Source: CAYPTI01 sp964413525 [NCBI: uncultured bacterium]
GTDB lineage: Bacteria; T1Sed10-126
Length of the DNA: 7,518 bases
Direction of reading: 5' to 3'
Assembly: GCA_964413525.1 (NCBI GenBank)
Contig: CAYPTI010000057.1
Location: forward strand, 3,630 to 11,147
A program made the translations under genes and the position numbers. Positions 1 to 6,029 of the stretch are shown piece after piece (position 1 is the stretch's first letter; every line of letters starts with the position of its first letter). Under the pieces are notes generated by a model. It was not told the origin of the DNA. It saw only the letters and a program-made list of their open reading frames with translations, and did not search any database.

Positions 1-272
1 ATCTGCTGTGGGTGTAGGAAGACTGAGAGGAGTTGCTCCTAGTACGAGAGGACCGGAGCGAACGTGGCGCTCGTGTACCGGTTGTCACGCCAGTGGCACC
101 GCCGGGTAGCGATCCACGGACGGGATAAGCGCTGAAGGCATATAAGCGCCAAGCCCACCTCAAGATGAGTCTTCCCTGAAGGCTCCTGGTAGACGACCAG
201 GTTGATAGGCGGCAGGTGTACGTGCAGCAATGCACTCAGCCGAGCCGTACTAATTGGCCGTCCGGCTTGACC
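1..272 (+). rRNA. 23S ribosomal RNA, 3' end (partial)
   Basis: This is the last ~270 nt of a large-subunit rRNA gene whose 5' part lies before the window. The universally conserved sarcin-ricin loop (AGTACGAGAGGACC) is at 41-54. It is followed by the conserved TGTACCGGTTGTCACGCCAG stretch (75-94) and the typical bacterial 3' tail (GTTGATAGGC..., then GCAGCAATGCA, then CCGTACTAATTGGCCG), ending near GGCTTGACC at about 272. These segments align by eye with the end of bacterial rather than archaeal 23S rRNA. The exact mature 3' end is set by processing and is uncertain by a few bases. ORFs on either strand here are not genes. Confidence 0.97.
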
Positions 273-464
273 GCTTTTTCGTTATCATCCATGACCTCAT
301 TTCGGAGGTCTCGGGCGTTCTGGCTTTCGATCGTTCTCTCATGCGGGATTCGGTTGTCAGGGAATGGCAGTCCGTGGTCCATGGTCGTTAGTCTCCTGAT
401 GGAAAACTCACGTGATTGACCGTTGACTTACGACCACTGAGCATCGACTTTATTGAATACATAT
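273..464 (+). other. 23S-5S internal transcribed spacer
   Basis: The spacer is about 190 nt, and no tRNA cloverleaf or coding sequence was recognised in it. It holds a 6-bp hairpin (GACCTC 293-298 with GAGGTC 305-310). It also holds a longer imperfect inverted repeat, 382-393 with 425-436 (11 of 12 pairs, 31-nt loop). Such stems in rRNA spacers are commonly sites for RNase III-type cutting that separates 23S from 5S precursors; that role here is inference. A TTGACT at 423-428 looks like a -35 box but has no good -10 partner at normal spacing, so a separate 5S promoter is not supported. Confidence 0.7.
382..436 (+). repeat. Imperfect 12-bp inverted repeat in the rRNA spacer
   Basis: TGGTCGTTAGTC (382-393) pairs with GACTTACGACCA (425-436), with one T-T mismatch (389/429) and a 31-nt loop. 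It lies between 23S and 5S on the transcribed strand, so it would fold in the precursor RNA. A role as a processing stem is the simplest reading. Confidence 0.5.
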
Positions 465-584
465 TCCCGGCGACGATAGCGAAGGTGTAAACACCCGTTC
501 CCGTTCCGAACACGGAAGTTAAGCCCTTCAGCGCCGATGGTACTGGGCTGGAGACGGCCCGGAAGAGTAGGTCGTCGCCGGGAT
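465..584 (+). rRNA. rrf: 5S ribosomal RNA
   Basis: A complete gene of about 120 nt. The terminal helix I is visible: TCCCGGCGAC (465-474) pairs perfectly with GTCGCCGGGA (574-583). The interior carries the conserved 5S core GTTCCGAACACGGAAGTTAAG (loop B/C region, ~505-525) and the later GATGGTACTGGG segment. It lies about 190 nt after the 23S end, in the normal bacterial order. End positions are estimated from the helix and may differ by one or two bases. No clear rho-independent terminator follows; the next bases are pyrimidine-rich with only a 4-bp hairpin (593-606). Confidence 0.96.
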
Positions 585-662
585 CTTCTTTCCACGTAGA
601 CCCGTGTTCGCTCTTCTTCCCTCTCCGTTTATGGATTCCCTCCTCCGTCATGGTTCGATACC

Positions 663-693
663 TTCAATTTTTTCCCAAAACAAGGTATATAAT
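663..693 (+). promoter_or_regulatory. Putative sigma-70-type promoter of the GAF-protein gene
   Basis: A perfect TATAAT lies at 688-693, about 50 nt before the GAF-protein start codon, in a locally AT-rich stretch (663-693) that stands out from the GC-rich surroundings. The -35 element is weak: TTCAAT (663-668) at 19-nt spacing or CAATTT (665-670) at 17-nt spacing. Transcription would start near 700 and leave a leader of about 40 nt. Confidence 0.5.
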
Positions 694-742
694 ACGTAGC
701 GGGTCGAGTACGGATTGAATTTACTCTGGAAGGAACGTGTCC

Positions 743-1165
743 ATGAAACAACGTCCCGACCTCAAGCGGTGGCTCCATAACCTGGTCGAGACCGTACCCG
801 TTCAGATGGCTTCGATCATGCTCTATATTCCGAACCAGGAACAACTTGAAATTTTTGCCTCCATCGGGTTTCAGGAGGCCCCGGACCTTGTGCTCCCCCG
901 GGGGGCGGGTATAGCCGGCAAGGTTATGGAGGCCGGGAAACCCGCCATCGTCAACAACGTGGCCGACGATCCGAATTTTGTCGAAACCGAATACGATACA
1001 CGTCAGTTGCTCGTGGTGCCGATTTTTCACGAAGGAGAAGCCGTGGGCACGGTGAACCTGTCCAACCCTCAGGACAAGCTTTCCTTCGAGGAGGACGACC
1101 GGGAGGCGGTTGAACAATTCATCGGGGATAATCCCTTTTATTACGAGTTTTACGTCTCGACGTAA
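743..1165 (+). CDS. Small stand-alone GAF-domain protein
   Basis: Encodes 140 residues that are almost entirely one GAF domain, a fold that binds small ligands (cyclic nucleotides, haem, bilins, oxidised Met) or mediates dimerisation in signalling proteins. Visible GAF features are a beta segment at 23-30 (ASIMLYIP), the loop LPRGAGIAGKVMEAGKPAIVNN split over residues 51-72, the DDPNF motif at 75-79, and the paired strands LLVVPIF (89-95) and AVGTVNLSN (100-108). The LPRGAGIAGKV...VNNV...VPI...G.VNLSN pattern is typical of GAF proteins. The ATG at 743 is chosen because GGAAGGA (728-734) lies 8 nt before it; an in-frame GTG at 737 sits too close to that site. No output domain (kinase, GGDEF, HTH) is attached. 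The closing GAF helix is unusual: after DREAVEQF (119-126) the chain ends in an aromatic tail instead of a full amphipathic helix. Neither other frame continues the domain. It may be a small cytoplasmic sensor or a decayed remnant; ligand unknown. Confidence 0.8.
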   Translation: MKQRPDLKRWLHNLVETVPVQMASIMLYIPNQEQLEIFASIGFQEAPDLVLPRGAGIAGKVMEAGKPAIVNNVADDPNFVETEYDTRQLLVVPIFHEGEAVGTVNLSNPQDKLSFEEDDREAVEQFIGDNPFYYEFYVST

Positions 1166-1370
1166 AGCGAGGAATCCTTGGTTTAGGTGTCCCCGGACAT
1201 AATTCTTTATTTCTGCGATCAGGCCTTCTAAGCTCAGGAGCCTACGAACCGAACGGGTAACGGAAGCTGACCTTGGCCGCCGAAGAAGGTCAGGTGCCTC
1301 GATTCATGCTGTTGGATGCTGGCTGGTAGCGAAACGAATACCTCACGGGTGAAACGAGGTGGACGTCACG
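1166..1370 (+). other. Intergenic region with two hairpins
   Basis: About 200 nt between the GAF gene and the two-membrane-segment gene; no gene was recognised. A perfect 8-bp stem, CTGACCTT (1267-1274) with AAGGTCAG (1286-1293), encloses an 11-nt loop but lacks a following T-run. A second small stem, ACCTC (1340-1344) with GAGGT (1356-1360), contains most of the next gene's ribosome binding site. A weak promoter-like AT-rich stretch (TTGGTT 1178-1183, TAATTC 1200-1205, 16-nt spacing) could serve the downstream gene. Confidence 0.4.
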
Positions 1371-1724
1371 ATGCGCCGGGTACTCGAGTCCCTCCTGATG
1401 ACGCTTGGGGTTGCCTCCCTGTTTCTGGGGTTGCGTTCGATTCGGGACGAACCTCCTCCCAAACCCACGGAGCAGGATCAGGTGACCCGGGTGGACTATC
1501 TATCGGGCCGATACCGGGACGCGCTTGAGGATCGGGAGCAGACCATTCGGAAGCGTCAACGCCGGGGGCAGTGGTTGGCCGGCGCCGGATTGCTGTTTGT
1601 CGCCGGGGGGATCGGTTGCCTCCTCGCCTCCGGCTCGGAGGAACCCGCGGAGGAATCCGAACCCTACGCGGTGACTGACAACGGTCACCAGGATTCCCGA
1701 GAACGGACTCAATCTCCCTCTTGA
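1371..1724 (+). CDS. Hypothetical protein with two predicted membrane segments
   Basis: Not recognised as a member of a named family. The 117-residue product has two hydrophobic stretches: residues 4-22 (VLESLLMTLGVASLFLGLR) and 67-88 (Gly/Ala/Leu-rich, ending IGCLLASG). Between them is a charged linker (23-66) that starts with a PPPKP turn and then looks helical, ending in the basic run RKRQRR (60-65). The C-terminal tail (89-117) is acidic then polar. By the positive-inside rule the basic run puts the linker next to TM2 in the cytoplasm, with the acidic tail outside; TM1 could instead be a signal anchor. The ATG at 1371 is preferred because GAGGTGG (1356-1362) precedes it by 8 nt; an in-frame GTG at 1359 overlaps that site. 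Its last 16 nt overlap the end of the convergent eIF2B-like gene. Codon use matches the region. No function is proposed. Confidence 0.65.
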   Translation: MRRVLESLLMTLGVASLFLGLRSIRDEPPPKPTEQDQVTRVDYLSGRYRDALEDREQTIRKRQRRGQWLAGAGLLFVAGGIGCLLASGSEEPAEESEPYAVTDNGHQDSRERTQSPS

Positions 1725-2599
1725 TCCTGAAGTAGTTCCTTCAGGGTTTCGCCCGTTTCCTGCTGGAACTCCTCCCAGACCGAGGAGTCCCTCAGCGGTC
1801 CCCGTTCCGTCCAGCATACGTCGATTCGTTCCCAGGGGACCAGTTCGAACGTCGGGTGGTCCCCACGGAGGTACTCCGGCAGGGTTTGCGGTCCCGGTCG
1901 GGGTTCACGTTCGACGGCCCGACCGAGTGGATCCAGTTTGTAGGTCGAACTGACGACCACGTGTCTGGCCTCCGGAAACACCTGAAACACCAGTTCGGTT
2001 CCGACCTTGTTCACCACTCCCCGCTCCGGGAGGATCCGGTCCGCTCCCACCCAGACTTCCTCCACCGATTCGCGGTAACGCGGCAGTTCGGATTCGTAGC
2101 AGAATCGTACGTTCCGGCCGCTGTTCTCAAGGGCCCGGATCAGATCCAGACCCTCGCCCCCCGGGACGGAGTGGGGCACAAGCATGGTTTCCGGAGGATG
2201 ATGCTGGAAGAGATGGCGGATTCGGGAGGAACGGCTTATCGTGCAGACAAACCCGGGGACGGGAGCTTCCCGCCGGGCGGTCCGCAGGATTTGTTCCGGC
2301 AGGGATTCGAGATCCTTAACCAATTCCTTGACGGCCGAAGGAGCGTCGCGTCCGGGCGAGGCTCCGGCCAGTCTGCCGGCCGTATGGGCCAGGGAAGCCA
2401 TGGCGGGGCGTACTCCGGCCAGCCGCCGGAGGACGAGTTTCCACTGTGTACGGGAGAGAGCCTCAGAATCGGTCAGCAACCGATCTAGTTCCCGCAGGGC
2501 ATCGAGGGTTAGTTCCATCGCTCCCCGGGTGCGGTCCGTACGAACGGACTCAAACAGGGACTCGAACGGTTCGGGAAGCTCTCCGGATTCAGGTGACAC
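1709..2599 (-). CDS. eIF2B-alpha/ribose-1,5-bisphosphate isomerase-like family protein
   Basis: Encodes 296 residues related to the family that includes eIF2B alpha/beta/delta subunits, methylthioribose-1-phosphate isomerase (MtnA) and archaeal ribose-1,5-bisphosphate isomerase. Residues ~10-112 form the helical N-terminal part. Residues ~115-262 form the Rossmann-like core: VCTISRSSRIRHLF (118-131), a PHSVPGGEG loop (142-150) where relatives bind sugar phosphate, and the hallmark VGADRILPERGVVNKVGTE split over 184-202. The Asp of GADRI (187), catalytic in the isomerases, is kept. The position of the isomerase catalytic Cys (THCN-type motif) appears to be Ser (TISRS, 120-124), as in eIF2B-like members. 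The GTG at 2599 is preferred: GGAGGAG (2616-2610) lies 10 nt before it, and homology-like sequence begins soon after. It overlaps the stop of the upstream NUDIX gene by 11 nt (GTGTCACCTGA), so the two are probably translationally coupled. It could be a regulator or sugar-phosphate-binding protein rather than an active isomerase; substrate unknown. Confidence 0.8.
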   Translation of the reverse strand: MSPESGELPEPFESLFESVRTDRTRGAMELTLDALRELDRLLTDSEALSRTQWKLVLRRLAGVRPAMASLAHTAGRLAGASPGRDAPSAVKELVKDLESLPEQILRTARREAPVPGFVCTISRSSRIRHLFQHHPPETMLVPHSVPGGEGLDLIRALENSGRNVRFCYESELPRYRESVEEVWVGADRILPERGVVNKVGTELVFQVFPEARHVVVSSTYKLDPLGRAVEREPRPGPQTLPEYLRGDHPTFELVPWERIDVCWTERGPLRDSSVWEEFQQETGETLKELLQDQEGD

Positions 2600-3002
2600 G
2601 TTGCCAGGTCTCCTCCAGCCGGGGGACCGTGGGAAGCTGCGCCAGATCAACCGGTTCCACCCAGCGGAATTCTCGGTGTTCGTCGTCGGTTCGCGGTGTC
2701 GCCTCCGAGACAAGCGCAAATCGGAAGGGGAAGACCTTCCAGTACCGGTTCGTCTCCTGATCGTCCACGTAGAGTGGTTTTCCCGTTTTCCGGTGCCGGA
2801 GGTTTTTCTCCTCGATTTCGGTTTCCTCCCGGATTTCTTTTACGGCCTGCTTGCGGGGACCCCGGGACTCCCGGTGGCCGCTCACGGCCGCCCATCGTCC
2901 CTGGTACGTACCGACCCCTTCCCCCCTCCGGCCCAGCAGGATTCGATCATCGCGGGTGAGAAAGGCCGTGACGACATCGATTCGCATTTCGAGACCGGAC
3001 AT
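2589..3002 (-). CDS. NUDIX-fold protein with degenerate Nudix box
   Basis: Encodes 137 residues with the NUDIX fold, the family that hydrolyses nucleoside diphosphates linked to another group. The N-terminal strand (RIDVVTAFLTRDDRILLGRR, 7-26) and GRWAAVSGH (35-43) are typical. The Nudix box, around residues 42-63, reads GHRESRG...AVKEIREETEI. Metal-binding Glu56, Glu59 and Glu60 are kept, but the box is one residue short, Arg is Lys55, and the late Gly is Glu62. The C-terminal EHREFRWVEP (108-117) is the usual last NUDIX strand. Two starts are possible: ATG 3002, with GAAAGG directly against it, or ATG 2987 (residue 6, MRIDVV), with AAAGGA 14 nt upstream; neither spacing is ideal. The stop overlaps the eIF2B-like start by 11 nt, and that gene is read in the +1 frame. 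From memory, haloarchaea carry NUDIX and eIF2B-like domains fused in this order, which suggests one functional unit. Confidence 0.85.
   Translation of the reverse strand: MSGLEMRIDVVTAFLTRDDRILLGRRGEGVGTYQGRWAAVSGHRESRGPRKQAVKEIREETEIEEKNLRHRKTGKPLYVDDQETNRYWKVFPFRFALVSEATPRTDDEHREFRWVEPVDLAQLPTVPRLEETWQRVT
2610..2616 (-). promoter_or_regulatory. Ribosome binding site that sets the eIF2B-like start
   Basis: GGAGGAG on the minus strand, inside the end of the NUDIX reading frame and 10 nt before GTG 2599. It supports a separate translation start at the overlap, rather than production only as a frameshifted fusion. Confidence 0.6.
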
Positions 3003-3017
3003 CCTTTCGATAGGCTA

Positions 3018-3031
3018 ACGACCATTGTCGT
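3018..3031. promoter_or_regulatory. Small dyad in the divergent intergenic region
   Basis: ACGAC (3018-3022), CATT, GTCGT (3027-3031) is a perfect 5+5 inverted repeat between the NUDIX start (3002, leftward) and the dehydrogenase start (3117, rightward). The ~114-nt gap must hold promoters for both directions, and a regulator could bind here. On the minus strand TTGCAC overlaps the dyad and has TATCGA 17 nt further on, very close to the NUDIX start; this promoter reading is weak. Confidence 0.3.
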
Positions 3032-3116
3032 GCAAGATTGATGCTTGAGAAAGGTAGTTTGTCCGTCGCCCGGGATCCATCCTTAAACCGGAACCACCCG
3101 GAGGAGCTTGATCCGA

Positions 3117-6029
3117 TTGGAGACTTCGAAATCGACCCAGGTCGAGCCGGCCGGGACCTACCGGACGGATCGGTTGACCCGCCAGCTGTACAGCACCGAC
3201 GCCAGCATCTACCAGGTCCAGCCCGACGGCGTGAGCTTCCCCCACCGGCCGGAGGATTTGAGGAACCTGGTGGACTTTGCCCGATCCCGGGGGGAATCCA
3301 TCACCATCCGCGGGGGAGGCACCAGCCTCTCCGGACAGGCCATCGGGGAGGGGATCGTGGTCGACTGCAGCCGGCACCTGACCGACGTGCTGGACCTCGA
3401 CCCGGAGAACCGAACGGTCCGGGTTCAACCGGGGGTGGTGCTGGAACAGCTGAACAAGCTGCTTGCGTCCCGCGACCTTATGTTCGGCCCCGACGTGGCT
3501 CCCGACAGCCGGGCCACCCTCGGGGGCATGATCGGGAACAACTCCGCCGGGGCCCACTCCATCCGCTACGGTCACACGTCCGAACACATCAAGCGGTTGA
3601 CCTGTGTGCTGAGCAACGGGGAACGGGTCCGGTTTCATCCCGTCCCCCGTTCGGAAGCGGATGCTCGGGCTTCCGGGAATTCCCTGGAGGCCAGGCTCTA
3701 CCGAACCGTTCCCTCCCTGGTGGAGGACCACGCGGAGGTCATCCGGGAGCGTTTTCCGGACCTGCCCCGAAACGTGGCCGGCTACGGTCTGGATCGATTT
3801 CTCGATCGCCTTGAGAAGGGCTACGTGGACTTCGCTCAGCTCGTGGCGGGGTCCGAGGGGACCCTGGCCCTGACCGAGTCGGCGACGCTCGGGGTGGTCC
3901 CGGAGCCGGAGGTCTCGGTGCTGGGGGTGCTGCACTGCGATTCCCTTCGCGAAGCGCTGAAGGCCAACCGGATCCTGGTCGAAGAGCAACCCCACGCGCT
4001 TGAGTTAATCGATCGGAAGATCATCGAACTGGCCCGGGACTCACTGGAGTACGCCCGGAAGCTTCGCTGGGTCGAGGGCGATCCGCGGGCTCTGCTGGTG
4101 GTGGAGGAGACCGGAAACAGCCGGGAGGAAGCGCTGGACCGAATTCGTTCTCATCGAGAGAACCTGAGCGAGGCGGGGGTGTCTGGAACCTTCCTGGAAG
4201 CCGTGGACCCGGACCTTCAAGCGGACGTATGGGCGGTGCGCAAGGCGGGGTTGCCGCTGCTTCTTGGACTGCCGGGGAACCGGAAGCCCACCACCTTCGT
4301 GGAGGACACGGTGGTGGGGACCGACCGTCTGGACGACTACGTGGACCGGTTCCAGGACCTGGTGGCGGAGCACGGAACCGAAGCGGCCTTTTACGGTCAC
4401 GCCAGCGTGGGATGTTTGCACATCCGTCCGCTGGTGGATCTGAAGGACGAACAGGACATTGGGAATATGCGCGATCTGGCCCGGGACGCGGTGGACTTGG
4501 TGGCTGAGTTTGGGGGCTCCGTGAGCGGCGAGCACGGGGACGGGCTGGCCCGTTCCGAGTGGCTTCGTCGTTACTACGGAGAGGAAATCGTCGGCCTGTT
4601 TCGCCGGATCAAGCAGGCGTTTGACCCGGAGGGAATCTTCAATCCCGGCAAAATCGTCGATCCCCCCCGGATGGACGAGAACCTGCGGTTCGGGTCGACC
4701 TACCGGGTCGACGTTCCGGACACCGTACAGGATCTGTCCGACCAGGGTGGGTTCCAGGAGCTGGTTGAACTCTGCAACGGAAACGGAGCATGCCGGAAGG
4801 AGGAGTCCGGCACCATGTGTCCCTCCTACATGGCGACCCGGGAGGAGGTTCACTCCACGCGAGGACGGGCCAACGCACTGCGGGGACTGATCAGCGGGGA
4901 CCTGCCGCCGGACTCCCTCACCGACGGCACCATGGAAGAGGTCATGGAACTGTGCATCAGCTGCAAGGCCTGCAAATCGGAGTGTCCCTCCAACGTCGAC
5001 ATGGCTCCCCTGAAGGAAGAGATCAAGCACAAGATCAACCGGGAGAACGGGGTTTCCCTCCGGGATCGGTTGTTCGGGTTGATCGGTCCGACGGCCCGGC
5101 GGCTGGCCGGGTATCAGCCCCTGGTGAGCTGGCTGCAGACGCTTCCCGGGATCGACTTGCTGGCCAAACGGATCCTGGGCATCGCCCCGGCTCGGGATCT
5201 CCCGGCTTTTTCTTCTCGCCCCTTCCGTCCGGGGACCGAGGAACGGCCCGGCCGGACCGGTTCCGACGAGAAACCGAACGGGAGGGTGGTTCTGTACGTG
5301 GACACCTTCTCGGGGTACATCGAGAGCGACCTCGGACGGTCGGCTCACCGGTTGCTGGCGAACCTCGGGTACGAGGTGGTGGTTCCGGAGACCCCCTGCT
5401 GCGGGCGGCCGATGATGTCGAAGGGAATGCTGGAGCGGGCGCAGGAGCAGGTGGAGGCCAACCTGGAGGTTCTGTATCCGTATGCCGATCAAAACCTGCC
5501 CATCGTGGGCCTGGAGCCCAGTTGCGTCTCGGCGCTGACGGATGATTTTCCCCGCTACGCGCCCGGGCACCGGGCGGACTCCGTGGCCGAGCGGGCGGAA
5601 CTGCTCAGTTCGTTTCTCGCTCGGAACGAGGCGTTCAGTCCGTCGGACCCGTCGGACCGGAACGTCTTAATCCACGGTCACTGCCACCAGAAAGCCCTCT
5701 GGGGAACGGACCCTCTGCGGGAGTTGATGGACGAGCTGACGACCGGGGACGTCTCGGTTATCGACAGCGGCTGCTGCGGGATGGCGGGGTCGTTCGGGTT
5801 TGAGAAGGAACACTACGACCATTCCGAAGCCATGGCCCAGCGGCGGCTGGTGCCGGAGGTGGTCAGCGCCGGACCGGACACGGTCGTGGTGGCGGAGGGA
5901 ACTTCCTGCCGGCAGCAGATCGCACACTTCACCGGCCGGGAGGCCCTCCACCCGGTGGAGGCACTGGATATCTTCACGAAAGGAGGGTCTACCCGTGTCC
6001 GTGGACGAGGTGCTGTATCGACTGAGTGA
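3117..6029 (+). CDS. FAD/Fe-S/CCG-domain D-2-hydroxyacid dehydrogenase (YdiJ / Dld-II type)
   Basis: A 970-residue three-part enzyme. Numbered from TTG 3117, residues ~35-260 are the FAD-binding PCMH domain (RGGGTSLSGQ at 65-74, GNNSAGAHS ~140). Residues ~260-515 are the flavin-oxidase C-terminal domain, with His-bearing GHASVGCLHIRP (427-438) and GEHGDGL (471-477). Residues ~545-630 are a two-cluster ferredoxin-like region: Cys553, 559, 568, then CxxCxxCxxxCP at 613-624. Residues ~725-935 hold two CCG repeats (CCG 761-763 with Cys803; Cys856 in HGHCHQK with CCG 886-888), as in GlcF, HdrB and LutA. The layout and length match soluble or peripheral dehydrogenases such as E. coli YdiJ and Shewanella Dld-II, which oxidise D-lactate or D-2-hydroxyglutarate and pass electrons onward; the substrate here is not decided. 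No membrane segment is seen. A stop at 3084-3086 excludes longer forms. TTG 3117 lies 10 nt after GGAGGAG (3100-3106); TTG 3108 is in frame but only 1 nt from it. The 3' end overlaps the ArsR-type gene by 35 nt. Confidence 0.9.
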   Translation: METSKSTQVEPAGTYRTDRLTRQLYSTDASIYQVQPDGVSFPHRPEDLRNLVDFARSRGESITIRGGGTSLSGQAIGEGIVVDCSRHLTDVLDLDPENRTVRVQPGVVLEQLNKLLASRDLMFGPDVAPDSRATLGGMIGNNSAGAHSIRYGHTSEHIKRLTCVLSNGERVRFHPVPRSEADARASGNSLEARLYRTVPSLVEDHAEVIRERFPDLPRNVAGYGLDRFLDRLEKGYVDFAQLVAGSEGTLALTESATLGVVPEPEVSVLGVLHCDSLREALKANRILVEEQPHALELIDRKIIELARDSLEYARKLRWVEGDPRALLVVEETGNSREEALDRIRSHRENLSEAGVSGTFLEAVDPDLQADVWAVRKAGLPLLLGLPGNRKPTTFVEDTVVGTDRLDDYVDRFQDLVAEHGTEAAFYGHASVGCLHIRPLVDLKDEQDIGNMRDLARDAVDLVAEFGGSVSGEHGDGLARSEWLRRYYGEEIVGLFRRIKQAFDPEGIFNPGKIVDPPRMDENLRFGSTYRVDVPDTVQDLSDQGGFQELVELCNGNGACRKEESGTMCPSYMATREEVHSTRGRANALRGLISGDLPPDSLTDGTMEEVMELCISCKACKSECPSNVDMAPLKEEIKHKINRENGVSLRDRLFGLIGPTARRLAGYQPLVSWLQTLPGIDLLAKRILGIAPARDLPAFSSRPFRPGTEERPGRTGSDEKPNGRVVLYVDTFSGYIESDLGRSAHRLLANLGYEVVVPETPCCGRPMMSKGMLERAQEQVEANLEVLYPYADQNLPIVGLEPSCVSALTDDFPRYAPGHRADSVAERAELLSSFLARNEAFSPSDPSDRNVLIHGHCHQKALWGTDPLRELMDELTTGDVSVIDSGCCGMAGSFGFEKEHYDHSEAMAQRRLVPEVVSAGPDTVVVAEGTSCRQQIAHFTGREALHPVEALDIFTKGGSTRVRGRGAVSTE
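5981..5987 (+). promoter_or_regulatory. Strong ribosome binding site of the ArsR-type gene
   Basis: AGGAGGG lies 7 nt before GTG 5995, inside the 3' end of the dehydrogenase gene. It decides the start: the in-frame ATG at 5800 far upstream would run antilogously through the dehydrogenase in a meaningless frame. Confidence 0.75.

Noticed and set aside
273-464. tRNA in the 23S-5S spacer, or a separate 5S promoter
   Set aside because: No cloverleaf or TTCGA-type T-loop was found, and the TTGACT at 423-428 lacks a properly spaced -10 box.
1090-1200. Frameshift at the end of the GAF gene
   Set aside because: I read the other two frames; neither gives a GAF-like closing helix, so a simple one-base error does not explain the short end.
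2600-2719. N-terminal extension of the eIF2B-like protein to 2719
   Set aside because: The added residues are an off-frame reading of the NUDIX C-terminus (Arg/Pro-rich), and GTG 2599 has a good ribosome binding site.
2241-3041. 266-codon plus-strand open frame
   Set aside because: Shadow opposite the NUDIX and eIF2B-like genes. It runs through both conserved minus-strand frames and is Ser/Arg/Pro-rich.
3015-3995. 326-codon open frame on the minus strand
   Set aside because: Antisense shadow of the FAD-binding domain, with low-complexity composition and no recognised motif.
4790-5545. 251-codon plus-strand open frame inside the dehydrogenase
   Set aside because: Alternative frame of a gene with intact Cys motifs. 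The product is Gly/Arg-rich and without domains.
4041-5570. 509-codon open frame on the minus strand, opposite the dehydrogenase
   Set aside because: It lies wholly antisense to a convincing conserved enzyme. Its translation is rich in Gly, Pro, Arg, His and Val with no motif, as expected for an antisense frame in GC-rich DNA.
5800-5994. N-terminal extension of the ArsR-type protein from ATG 5800
   Set aside because: The extra 65 residues are an out-of-frame reading of the dehydrogenase gene, and a strong ribosome binding site marks GTG 5995 as the start.
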